Assembly: GCA_943323675.2 (NCBI GenBank)
Contig: CALPIR020000020.1
Span: 1 to 17,509 of the forward strand
Reading direction: 5' to 3'
Source of the DNA: Chitinophaga pinensis
GTDB lineage: Bacteria; Bacteroidota; Bacteroidia; UKL13-3
Length of the DNA stretch: 17,509 nucleotides
The notes under the pieces are model-generated. The model searched no databases. It saw only the letters and a program-made list of their open reading frames with translations, and was not told the DNA's origin. The position numbers and the translations under genes were made by a program. The first letter of the stretch is position 1. Each line of letters begins with the position of its first letter. This document shows positions 1-7,879 of the stretch, piece by piece.

Positions 1-17
1 AATTAATTAAGCCACTT

Positions 18-878
18 ATGAATAAGATTAAACTAACTGCAGCCATGATGCTTATTGCATCAGCTGCCATAGCCCAACCTAACAGCGGAGCTCTAATTGT
101 AGAGTTTCATAATTTGTTGATGATGATGTTGGGTGTTTTACTTGTCGTTCTTTTATTATTGGTATTTACACTTCAAAAGGTGGTGTATATGCTTAAAATA
201 GAATCATCGGGAGGGAAATATCCTATAGCAGATGAACAACCCTTTTTAGAGAAAATATTAAGCTTAAAGCCATTATCAGCAGAAAAAGATATAGAGCTTG
301 ATCATGATTTTGATGGAATTAAGGAGTTAAATAATCCGATTCCTGTTTGGTTCAATTTTTTATTCTACGGAACTATAGTAATTGGAATTATTTACTTCTT
401 AACATACCATGTTTTTGAAGCAGCTCCACTTCAAACTAAAGAATATGAAACTGAATTATTGGTTGCAGAAGTTGCCAAGCAAGATTATATTAAAAAAGCA
501 GGTAACTTGATTGATGAAAACAGCGTGACCATGTTAACCGATAAAGCTAAAATAGCTGAAGGTGCGAAAGTTTATGCTGCTAAATGTGTAGTTTGTCATG
601 GCGAAAAAGGAGAAGGCAAAGTAGGGCCTAACTTAACAGATGATTATTGGATACACGGTGGCGATGTTCACTCTATTTTTAAAACCATTAAATACGGTGT
701 ACCTTCTAAAGGTATGGTGGCTTGGCAAAACTCTATGAATGGTGCTCAAATGCAAGAATTAGCCAGCTATATTTTAACGTTACAAGGTACTAATCCTGCC
801 GGTGCTAAAGCACCTCAAGGAGATAAAATGGCTAATGCCTCAAGTACATTAGCTACAGATAGTATTTCAAGCAAATAA
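18..878 (+). CDS. ccoP: cbb3-type cytochrome c oxidase subunit III, single-heme CcoP
   Basis: This is the membrane-anchored cytochrome c subunit of the high-oxygen-affinity cbb3 oxidase; it passes electrons to the catalytic CcoN/CcoO core. The 286-residue product has a signal-like N-terminus (about 4-20), a hydrophobic segment at 33-58, and the typical CcoP block DGIKELNNPIPVWF at 99-112 leading into a membrane helix at 113-132. The only heme site is CVVCH (C190, C193, H194), with M233 in KGMVAW as likely sixth ligand. Proteobacterial CcoP carries two CxxCH motifs; here there is one, which I believe is common in Bacteroidota. The tail after about 258 is low in complexity and rich in Ala, Ser and Thr. 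No start signal is visible in the 17 upstream bases, so it is probably co-transcribed with ccoNO to the left. ccoG follows after 18 bases. Family assignment is firm; the single-heme reading comes directly from the sequence. Confidence 0.93.
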   Translation: MNKIKLTAAMMLIASAAIAQPNSGALIVEFHNLLMMMLGVLLVVLLLLVFTLQKVVYMLKIESSGGKYPIADEQPFLEKILSLKPLSAEKDIELDHDFDGIKELNNPIPVWFNFLFYGTIVIGIIYFLTYHVFEAAPLQTKEYETELLVAEVAKQDYIKKAGNLIDENSVTMLTDKAKIAEGAKVYAAKCVVCHGEKGEGKVGPNLTDDYWIHGGDVHSIFKTIKYGVPSKGMVAWQNSMNGAQMQELASYILTLQGTNPAGAKAPQGDKMANASSTLATDSISSK

Positions 879-896
879 CCTTTAACTATAAATAAA

Positions 897-2315
897 ATGT
901 CTCATCAAGCAGTGGCACAAAGTGGTGAAAAATATCGCGATAGTATTTCTTTAGTTGATAAAGGAGGCGATCGTAATTGGGTATATCCCAAAAAACCTAA
1001 AGGGCCTCTTTATAATGGGCGTACATGGTTTAGTATTTCACTAATGGTGCTGCTGTTTACTGGGCCTTTTATAAAACTTAACGGCCATCCACTATTGTTA
1101 TTAAATGTACTCGAGCGTAAATTTATTATTTTAGGTATCCCGTTTTGGCCTCAAGACATGCCCTTGTTTGCATTACTTATGCTCACTTTTGTGGTTTTTA
1201 TTATTGTTTTTACGGTTGTATTTGGTCGTGTTTGGTGCGGTTGGGCTTGTCCACAAACCATATTTATGGAAATGCTTTTCCGTAAAATAGAGTATTTTAT
1301 TGAAGGCGATTTTAACGCCCAAAAAAAACTTGACGATCAGTCATGGAATACGGAAAAAATAATTAAAAAATCGGTCAAACACCTATTGTTTTTTGTGTTA
1401 TCTGTGCTTATTGCAAATACGTTTTTAAGTTATTTAATAGGTATTGATGAAGTAAAGATGTTGGTGTTTGATGGACCGATGGCTCACTTGGGAAAATTTG
1501 TAGCGTTACTTATTTTCTCTACCGTGTTTTATGCTGTATTTGCTAAATTCCGTGAAATTGTTTGTATTGTGGTTTGTCCTTATGGTAGGCTGCAAGGGTT
1601 AATGCTAGATAGAAATTCTATTGTAGTGGCTTACGATTTTTTACGTGGCGAACCACGTGGTTTTAGAAAAAAAGGTGTTGAACAGGACTTAGGAGATTGT
1701 GTTGATTGCAAGCGATGTGTACAAGTTTGCCCAACAGGAATTGATATCAGAAACGGAACTCAACTTGAATGTATTAATTGCACCGCTTGTATTGATGAGT
1801 GTAATAATGTGATGACACACATCCATCAACCCAAAGGATTAATACGCTATGCATCACAAGATGAAATAGCGAGTGGCAACGTAAAACGTATAACTACAAG
1901 AAGTACTGCTTACACCATTATTCTATTAGTATTGGTGGGTGTGTTAAGCTATTTGCTAATTACACGTAAAGATGTTGATGCAACAGTGTTACGCACACCT
2001 GGTATGCTCCATCAAACGCAAAACGATGGAAACATTAGCAACATGTATAATTTTGAAGTGGTGAATAAAACCTTCACTACCCAACACATTGATTTGAAAA
2101 TTACTTCACCTGTTGGAGCGGAGTTAAAGATGGTAGATAGGGAAGGGATTTCGTTTGAGTTGGGAGAAGATGGATTAGTTAAAGGCTCGTTTTTCATCAT
2201 ATTGCCTCAATCAAACATAAAAACCAATAACACAGAAGCTCAAGTTGAGGTATATAGCAATGGTAAGTTAATGAATACCATTACGACCAATTTTGTTGCT
2301 CCTGTTAAATTTTAA
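897..2315 (+). CDS. ccoG: cytochrome c oxidase accessory protein CcoG (polyferredoxin)
   Basis: CcoG (also FixG/RdxA) is an inner-membrane iron-sulfur protein needed for cbb3 oxidase assembly; in other bacteria it is linked to copper reduction for the binuclear centre. The 472-residue protein has membrane helices near 46-63, 86-108, 162-182, 200-218 and 337-355. Two ferredoxin-type clusters are visible: C268-x2-C271-x2-C274-x3-C278-P and C292-x2-C295-x2-C298-x3-C302. Two further cysteine pairs, WCGWACP (C114, C118) and CIVVCP (C223, C227), lie at membrane edges as in NapH/CcoG proteins. The C-terminal part (about 360-472) is the soluble Ig-like domain of the family. Length is normal and no key residue is missing. 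It sits between ccoP and ccoH, the usual Bacteroidota order. Confidence 0.95.
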   Translation: MSHQAVAQSGEKYRDSISLVDKGGDRNWVYPKKPKGPLYNGRTWFSISLMVLLFTGPFIKLNGHPLLLLNVLERKFIILGIPFWPQDMPLFALLMLTFVVFIIVFTVVFGRVWCGWACPQTIFMEMLFRKIEYFIEGDFNAQKKLDDQSWNTEKIIKKSVKHLLFFVLSVLIANTFLSYLIGIDEVKMLVFDGPMAHLGKFVALLIFSTVFYAVFAKFREIVCIVVCPYGRLQGLMLDRNSIVVAYDFLRGEPRGFRKKGVEQDLGDCVDCKRCVQVCPTGIDIRNGTQLECINCTACIDECNNVMTHIHQPKGLIRYASQDEIASGNVKRITTRSTAYTIILLVLVGVLSYLLITRKDVDATVLRTPGMLHQTQNDGNISNMYNFEVVNKTFTTQHIDLKITSPVGAELKMVDREGISFELGEDGLVKGSFFIILPQSNIKTNNTEAQVEVYSNGKLMNTITTNFVAPVKF

Positions 2316-2345
2316 AAGTATAAATTCACAATTAATCAATTTAAA

Positions 2346-2777
2346 ATGAAAATTAACTGGGGTCATAAGTTGGTGTTTTTTGGACTATCGTTTATGCTAT
2401 TTATCTCATTCATGGTTTATAAAATCAGTACGCAAAAAGTAGATTTAGTAGACGATAATTATTATGAAAAAGGAGTAAGGTACCAAGAAGAAATTAATAA
2501 ATTTAACGCTACCCCCGGTGTGGAGAGTGAAGTTTCGTTTGACTTAAATAAACAGCTTATTACATTTAAAAGTAATGCACCTGGCTTATCGGGTAAAGTA
2601 CTTTTTTATCGCCCAAGTGATGTTAATTTAGATTTTGAAACCACTTTTGCTGTAAATGAACTTGGTGAATACACATTCGTTACTACTCCATTAAAAAAAG
2701 GAGTTTGGAAGGTAACTTTCGAGTGGACATTAAACGGTAAGTTGATGGCAGCCGAAAAACAATTTGTGATTGAATGA
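2346..2777 (+). CDS. ccoH: FixH/CcoH family cbb3 oxidase assembly protein
   Basis: This small membrane protein of the FixH family is needed for stable cbb3 oxidase assembly; its biochemical role is not settled. The 143-residue product has one N-terminal membrane helix (about 8-26) followed by a periplasmic domain. The family signature DDNYYEKGVRYQEEI follows the helix at about 36-50. The rest is a beta-rich domain ending in a G-x-W segment (GVWKVTFEW). It starts 30 bases after ccoG, and its TGA overlaps the ATG of the next gene as ATGA, which suggests translational coupling. Assignment rests on the motif and on position directly after ccoG. Confidence 0.88.
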   Translation: MKINWGHKLVFFGLSFMLFISFMVYKISTQKVDLVDDNYYEKGVRYQEEINKFNATPGVESEVSFDLNKQLITFKSNAPGLSGKVLFYRPSDVNLDFETTFAVNELGEYTFVTTPLKKGVWKVTFEWTLNGKLMAAEKQFVIE

Positions 2778-3496
2778 TATTTTTAACTGCTTTTCTAACG
2801 GGATTATTTGGTAGCTTTCATTGCGCTGGCATGTGCGGTCCAATAGCATTGGCAGCACCTACAGTTGGCCATTCATTTTGGCAAATGGCCGCAGGTAAAT
2901 TACTTTATAATTTTGGCAGAATATTTACTTATGCAATTTTAGGTGGTTTATTGGGCTCGTTTGGCTTTGGTTTTAAGCTTGTAGGTTTACAACAAAGTAT
3001 TAGCATTGCAGCTGGATTGATTATTATATTGAGTGTGATACTTTCTTCATCCAAATTAGGCAAACTCAAATTCAACCCAATAAAATACTTCACTGGAAAT
3101 ACCATTTCAAAATTATTTCAAACCAAAACATACTATGCGTTATTTGCTATTGGGCTGTTAAATGGGTTATTGCCTTGTGGTTTTGTTTATATTGGTTTGA
3201 TAGGTTCTGTAGCAACACAAAATATTTGGGAAGGTGCTTTATTTATGATGTTGTTTGGTCTTGGTACTTTACCTATGATGTACGGTGTTTCGTTGGTTGG
3301 CCAGTTTTTATCAATTTCGGTAAGAGGTACAATTAATAAACTTACACCATACGTTGCAATTACTGTTGGCTGTTTATTTATTGTTCGTGGTTTGGGGCTT
3401 GGCATTCCATATATCAGTCCCCAAATAAATAATAACCATACCATTAACCAAGATTGTGGTACAACCCATATTACAAATTCAACCAATAAGGACTAA
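2774..3496 (+). CDS. SafE/DsbD_2-type membrane protein of the cbb3 operon
   Basis: This is a six-helix-type membrane protein of the family usually labelled 'sulfite exporter TauE/SafE' or DsbD_2/UreH-like. Genes of this family often end ccoGH clusters in Bacteroidota, so a role in oxidase maturation (metal or thiol handling) is more likely than sulfite export; that is inference. The 240-residue product has the N-terminal motif HCAGMCGP (H16, C17, M20, C21) in its first helix and LLPCGFVY (C135) at the start of the second repeat, the two sites that recall the paired cysteines of the DsbD core. The last 25 residues are soluble and hold H222, C228 and H232, a possible metal-binding tail. It starts inside the ccoH stop codon and is the last gene of the operon. 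Confidence 0.8.
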   Translation: MIFLTAFLTGLFGSFHCAGMCGPIALAAPTVGHSFWQMAAGKLLYNFGRIFTYAILGGLLGSFGFGFKLVGLQQSISIAAGLIIILSVILSSSKLGKLKFNPIKYFTGNTISKLFQTKTYYALFAIGLLNGLLPCGFVYIGLIGSVATQNIWEGALFMMLFGLGTLPMMYGVSLVGQFLSISVRGTINKLTPYVAITVGCLFIVRGLGLGIPYISPQINNNHTINQDCGTTHITNSTNKD

Positions 3497-3595
3497 TACC
3501 GATATTGCTTCAAATTTTAATTAAGCAAGGGGAGTTTAAATTACGATAACTCAATTTCTTGATTTGTAAATTTTGGAAGTTTAAGATGAATAAAT

Positions 3596-3636
3596 AAAAA
3601 AAAAGCGCTCTATAAATAAGAGCGCTAGTGTTTTTT
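3596..3636. terminator. bidirectional hairpin terminator between cco operon and yebC
   Basis: A perfect 8-base-pair stem (AGCGCTCT at 3604-3611, AGAGCGCT at 3619-3626) with a seven-base AT loop lies between the ends of two convergent genes. On the minus strand it is followed by nine consecutive T (complement of 3596-3604, overlapping the stem base), so it should end the yebC transcript 12 bases after its stop codon. On the plus strand it is followed by AGTG and six T (3631-3636), so it can also stop the cco operon. The rest of the gap, 3497-3595, shows only a weak TTGCTT/AAGCAA pair. Confidence 0.85.
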
Positions 3637-3637
3637 A

Positions 3638-4348
3638 TTACTTGATATTGGTCCAAACGTTGGTAATATCGTCATCATCTTCAATCAAGTCTAATAGTAA
3701 ATGAACCTCATGTTCTTGTTCTTCGTTTAACTCAACAGTAGTTGTAGGTATACGTTGTAGTTCTGCATTAGTAATTTCATATTTACGATCCTCTAGTGCT
3801 TTCTGCATCGTACCAAATTCTGTAAAAGGAACCGAAATAGCAATGTGGCCTTCACCGTCATCTTCCATTTCTTCCATGCCATAATCAATAAGTTCAAGTT
3901 CCAATTCCTCTATGTTTATATTATTATTTGGAATGCGGAAAATACCTTTACGTTCAAACATAAAATCAAGTGATCCACTAACCATTAACTGACCACCTTT
4001 TTTATTAAAATAGCTTCTTAAGTTAGCCACGGTACGTGTAGGATTATCAGTTGCGGTTTCAATTACCATCACCACACCATGCGGACCTTTTCCTTCGTAT
4101 ACTACCTCTTCAAAATCTTTATCTTGTTTGGTTGTTGCTCTTGAAATAGCCGCATCAATATTTACTTTAGGCATATTAACAGCCTTCGCGTTTGCTATAA
4201 CAGCACGTAAACGAGAGTTGCCATCTGGGTCGCCACCACCTGATTTAACAGCAATTGCAATCTCTTTACCTATTTTAGTAAATGTTCTGCTCATTTTATT
4301 ATAACGAGCGAACATTTTATGTTTACGTTTCTCAAATACGCGTCCCAT
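3638..4348 (-). CDS. yebC: YebC/PmpR family protein, Bacteroidota form
   Basis: YebC/PmpR proteins are cytoplasmic; they were described as DNA-binding regulators, and some members act in translation by relieving ribosome stalling at difficult sequences. The 236-residue product has full family length with recognisable blocks: the N-terminal domain (MGRVFEKRKHKMFARYNKMS, then FTKIGKEI), SRLRAVIANAKAVNMPK at about 45-61, the YEGKGPHGVVMVIE core at about 84-97, and NLRSYFNKKGG at about 109-119. The N-terminus MGRVFEKRK differs from the MAGHSKW start of most bacteria and is the version I associate with Bacteroidota. It lies 63 bases downstream of the RemB/Wzi-like pair on the same strand with no clear terminator between, so read-through is possible. 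Function in this organism is not shown by context. Confidence 0.92.
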   Translation of the reverse strand: MGRVFEKRKHKMFARYNKMSRTFTKIGKEIAIAVKSGGGDPDGNSRLRAVIANAKAVNMPKVNIDAAISRATTKQDKDFEEVVYEGKGPHGVVMVIETATDNPTRTVANLRSYFNKKGGQLMVSGSLDFMFERKGIFRIPNNNINIEELELELIDYGMEEMEDDGEGHIAISVPFTEFGTMQKALEDRKYEITNAELQRIPTTTVELNEEQEHEVHLLLDLIEDDDDITNVWTNIK

Positions 4349-4411
4349 GCTGTTTATTAATTTAATAATTGAATTGCAATTTTCGACAAATTAAACTTAA
4401 GGCGCAAGTGT

Positions 4412-6100
4412 TTAATAATCCCACCTGCGTTCGTTAAAATTCCACCTTAAAGTGCCGTTAAACATTAATGCTTCTGTTTTAAATTGATTTAATTCACTAC
4501 TTGTTTTACGATATGCAATTTGTAGGTCGATAAACATGTTGTGTTTTATCATATAACTTACCAATAGGTCTGTTAACAACAATGTAGTTTTAACACCTTG
4601 TGCAATTTCGTTTCCGTATACCCTTGGTAATGATTTAGTACTGTATGCAATTCTAATGTCTTTGCCCCAATTACTACCATTGGTATCATTGCCATAAGTG
4701 GCTAAAATGAACGTAGCTTTTAAACTTAATCGATTGGCAGGTTGGTATCTTAATACTGCTACGTGCTCATAAAAATTAGCACCTAATGGATGCGCCATGT
4801 TCTGGTTGTAATTAACATACGCATTTAAAGCATTAAAAGAAGTGTACATGTATGGTCTAGCTATGTTTAGCTCATATTGCGCATCCAAGTTTTTTGCGCC
4901 AAAAACATCAATGTATTTTAAACCAATTTGTGTAGCCCATTTATTTCCAAACCATCCGTTGCGTGCAAGCATATCCTTTATTCTAAATTCACTAATAACT
5001 CCTTGCCCATATAATTGAAAATGGCGAGCAAAATTGTATTTAAAGTCTGCACCTAAAATAACTTTATCTGGGCTATTCAATCCGTTTTCTACAGGCTTAA
5101 AAAATATGATTGGATTAAGGTACTCTAAATCATAACCAGTGCTATTGTAACCACTGTCGCGCTGGAATGAAACTGTTTGAAACAAGCCGAAATTCAATTT
5201 CTTAGTTAAGTTTACATTTGCATAAGTGCTTGCATAATAATGTCGTTTAGGTAAGTTACGTTGATTGGCAGGATTCCAATCATATATTTGTCCCCAAATA
5301 TTGGTGTAATTGATACGCCAAAAACGGGTGTTTGCTCTAACAAAAAAATGGTCTCTACTAAAATCACTTAAATAAAAAGTACGTAAACCATTGCCTAAGA
5401 AATTACGGCCATGTCCCATTTGTATATCAATGTATTTATTGGGTTGATATACAATATAGCCACTTGCAGTATTGTGGTTAATGGTTAAAATACTGGTATC
5501 AGAGTATTCTTTTAAAAATGAGGCTCCAGGTACAACATGATTATTGATATAGTATTCTCTGGTCCAACTATTAAGTGCAATAATTTCGTTACTAAATGTG
5601 GTGTAAAAGCCTAGGGAACTGCCTATATTTCCTCGCAATTCAACCCCTCTATTGTTTATTCTAATGATATGTTCCAATTTGGTATCGTATCCGCCTTGAA
5701 GAATGGTTACAGGGTTAATAACTAAGTTAAATTCAGGGTGTTTTATGCCAAAGAATGCTGATTTATATTTAAATACGCCAAATGGTTTTGTTTTACTTAA
5801 TCCCGATTCAGAACGGGTAAACTCGAAATTGTCGCTCTGTAAGTAGTCAAGATTAAAGTAATCAACCTTGCTTAGTTTAGCACCCAAAATATTAAAACTA
5901 TCAATATAAGATGCTATACGGTTACGCTGAAATGCTTTGGCAGTGGTATTAAATTCTTGAGGCAATGCCAATCTACCTGATTTTATTTCAAACCTATCAA
6001 GCATATGCTGTGAATAAGCGTTCAAGGGAATGTAAGTACCTTGCGCAACTGCCTGAATAATTGCAATACAGAATATTATTAATGTATAAAAATGTTTCAT
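4412..6100 (-). CDS. RemB/Wzi-like outer-membrane beta-barrel protein, copy A
   Basis: This is a predicted outer-membrane barrel of the capsule-assembly Wzi superfamily, of the type annotated as gliding motility protein RemB in Flavobacteria. The 562-residue product has a signal peptide (cleavage near AVAQ-G, residues 17-21), then a conserved N-terminal block with LDRFEIKSGRLA (34-45) and FNTTAKAF (50-57). It continues as alternating aromatic beta-strand sequence and includes the motif GHGRNFLGNG at 229-238 followed by LSDFSRDHFFVRANTR. The protein ends in an aromatic strand (RWNFNERRWDY), typical of barrels. It starts 11 bases after the stop of a clear paralogue on the same strand, so both are probably one operon. 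Wzi binds surface polysaccharide in enteric bacteria; whether this copy serves capsule, gliding or adhesion cannot be told from sequence. Confidence 0.72.
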   Translation of the reverse strand: MKHFYTLIIFCIAIIQAVAQGTYIPLNAYSQHMLDRFEIKSGRLALPQEFNTTAKAFQRNRIASYIDSFNILGAKLSKVDYFNLDYLQSDNFEFTRSESGLSKTKPFGVFKYKSAFFGIKHPEFNLVINPVTILQGGYDTKLEHIIRINNRGVELRGNIGSSLGFYTTFSNEIIALNSWTREYYINNHVVPGASFLKEYSDTSILTINHNTASGYIVYQPNKYIDIQMGHGRNFLGNGLRTFYLSDFSRDHFFVRANTRFWRINYTNIWGQIYDWNPANQRNLPKRHYYASTYANVNLTKKLNFGLFQTVSFQRDSGYNSTGYDLEYLNPIIFFKPVENGLNSPDKVILGADFKYNFARHFQLYGQGVISEFRIKDMLARNGWFGNKWATQIGLKYIDVFGAKNLDAQYELNIARPYMYTSFNALNAYVNYNQNMAHPLGANFYEHVAVLRYQPANRLSLKATFILATYGNDTNGSNWGKDIRIAYSTKSLPRVYGNEIAQGVKTTLLLTDLLVSYMIKHNMFIDLQIAYRKTSSELNQFKTEALMFNGTLRWNFNERRWDY

Positions 6101-6111
6101 TGCTTACTAGT

Positions 6112-7806
6112 TTAAAAATTACAATCTCTGGTGTTCATGTTCCACCTAACACCAAGACCAACATTAAACATTTCTGATTTAAAAACATTTAATTCACTGG
6201 TTTGGTTCCTGTATGAAATTTGTAATTCGGCAAAAAGATTGTGCTTTAACATGTAGCTGAAAGTTGGAGCGATGATTAGTAAGTTGGTTTTTACCCCTTG
6301 TCCTATATAATTCCCATATTCTCTCATGCGTGTGTCGTAACTTAACGAGATGTTTCGTCCCCAATTACTTCCATTCGTATCGTTACCAAAATTACTGAAG
6401 CTAAACAATGTGTTAATAAAAAGCTTTTCAGTAGGTTGATATTTTACAATAACAAGTCCTTCTCTGAAATTAGCTCCTAATGGATGAGCCATGCTTTGGT
6501 TGTAATTTACATAAGCATTTTTGGGGTTAAATGAAGTATATGAATAAGGTCTGGCTTGGTTATATTCAAATTGTAAATCAAGATTTGATATGTTAAATAA
6601 GTCAATACATTTTAAACCAATTTGATAAGCTTCTTTATTTCCCCACCAACCTACAGTTGTTAATCGTTTGTTAATACTCATCTCTGATAAAACAAATTGC
6701 CCATATAATTGGAAGCGTTTGGCAAAGTTGTATTTAAAATCCAGGCCAATTATATTTTTATCAGGGCTGTTTAGGGTATTATCAACAGCATTATAGAACA
6801 TGACAGGATTTAAATATTGTAAATCATAACCACGACTTTCATGACCGGAATCGCGCTGAAAAACGGTGGTTTCAAATAACCCTATGTTAAGATTTTTAGT
6901 GATGTTAATACTGGCATGAGTTGTTGCGTAATAATGACGTTTAACAATACTAGCCCTAGTTACAAAAGGAGTGTAGTCATACAGATAACCATATATATTG
7001 GTATAGTTAATTTTCCAAATGCGTGTGTTTACACGTAAAAATAAGTTGTTGGTTGAGAAGTCAGAACGCATTAACGAACGGTAACCATTGCCAATAAAGT
7101 TCTTCCCATGCCCGAATTGTACATCCACATATTTACCTGCTTGATATGCCACATAACCTGATGCATTCCAGTAACTAAAAAGGTACTTATCATTTGGTTT
7201 GTAAGTATTGGTATTAATAAAGTTTTGACCTGCCAATACATTGTATTGGTTGTAATACTCCAGATTCCATCCATTTAAACTTTGTATTTCCTCGGCAGTT
7301 TCAGTAAAAAAGCTAAAATTTTTACCAATTCTTCCTCTAATATTTATTCCTCTGTTTACAAAATACGGTAATCTGTCATTTCGTTTGGTGTCATATTCGC
7401 CTCTTAAATAAATAACAGGGTTCACTATCAATTCAAAATCGGGTATAAGTACAGAATACATTGCCGCTTTGTACTTATATAAACCCGTATTCTTAAAGTT
7501 TTTTTTCGATTGACTCTTTGGGTCTAAACTAAATTCGAAGTTGTCGTTTTTCAAGTATTGTAGGTTAAACCTATCTTGCACACTTAGATTACTGCTATCA
7601 TATTGGTTGGCATAATCTGCAATTCTGCTTCTAGAGTATGCTTTTGCTGTGGTATTAAATTGTTTTGGGGTAGCAAGTACTCCAGATTTTATTTCAAGTC
7701 TATCAATAAAGTGCATGCCATAAGAGCCTAGAGGCACATAAACCCCTTGGCCAGAAGACAGATTGATGATTGAAATAAAGAGAATACAAGTTAATAAATA
7801 TCTCAT
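6112..7806 (-). CDS. RemB/Wzi-like outer-membrane beta-barrel protein, copy B
   Basis: This paralogue of the downstream gene shows the same blocks: LDRLEIKSG-type (here FIDRLEIKSGVLA), FNTTAKAYSRSRIADY, GHGKNFIGNGYRSL, NFGNDTNGSNWG and an aromatic C-terminal strand. An in-frame ATG at 7819-7821 would add MHICL, but I choose the ATG at 7804-7806. The product then begins MRYLLTCILFISI, a clean signal peptide ending before SGQG, and a near-consensus -7 element (CATATTTG, 7818-7811 on the minus strand) ends four bases before this ATG and falls inside the longer version. The resulting protein has 564 residues. As first gene of the pair it is likely transcribed with copy A. The role is surface-related (capsule, gliding or adhesion) by family only. 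Confidence 0.72.
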   Translation of the reverse strand: MRYLLTCILFISIINLSSGQGVYVPLGSYGMHFIDRLEIKSGVLATPKQFNTTAKAYSRSRIADYANQYDSSNLSVQDRFNLQYLKNDNFEFSLDPKSQSKKNFKNTGLYKYKAAMYSVLIPDFELIVNPVIYLRGEYDTKRNDRLPYFVNRGINIRGRIGKNFSFFTETAEEIQSLNGWNLEYYNQYNVLAGQNFINTNTYKPNDKYLFSYWNASGYVAYQAGKYVDVQFGHGKNFIGNGYRSLMRSDFSTNNLFLRVNTRIWKINYTNIYGYLYDYTPFVTRASIVKRHYYATTHASINITKNLNIGLFETTVFQRDSGHESRGYDLQYLNPVMFYNAVDNTLNSPDKNIIGLDFKYNFAKRFQLYGQFVLSEMSINKRLTTVGWWGNKEAYQIGLKCIDLFNISNLDLQFEYNQARPYSYTSFNPKNAYVNYNQSMAHPLGANFREGLVIVKYQPTEKLFINTLFSFSNFGNDTNGSNWGRNISLSYDTRMREYGNYIGQGVKTNLLIIAPTFSYMLKHNLFAELQISYRNQTSELNVFKSEMFNVGLGVRWNMNTRDCNF

Positions 7807-7810
7807 TAGG

Positions 7811-7818
7811 CAAATATG
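7811..7818 (-). promoter_or_regulatory. candidate -7 element for the RemB/Wzi-like pair
   Basis: On the minus strand the sequence CATATTTG matches TAnnTTTG at all fixed positions except the first. It ends four bases before the preferred start codon at 7806. I see no TTG at the expected -33 distance, so this is a weak promoter call, useful mainly because it argues against the upstream ATG. Confidence 0.35.
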
Positions 7819-7879
7819 CATTTTTTATTTTAATGCATTGGTGAATAACAATTGAGTTAAAATAATTTATTTAGCAGCA

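Noticed and set aside
3187..3486. 99-codon open frame on the minus strand opposite the SafE-type gene
   Set aside because: It mirrors membrane-helix codons of the real gene, and the plus-strand frame has clear motifs and operon context.
3505..3528. TTGCTT/AAGCAA inverted pair after the cco operon
   Set aside because: It has only six base pairs, a 12-base loop and no T tract. The strong hairpin at 3604-3626 explains termination better.
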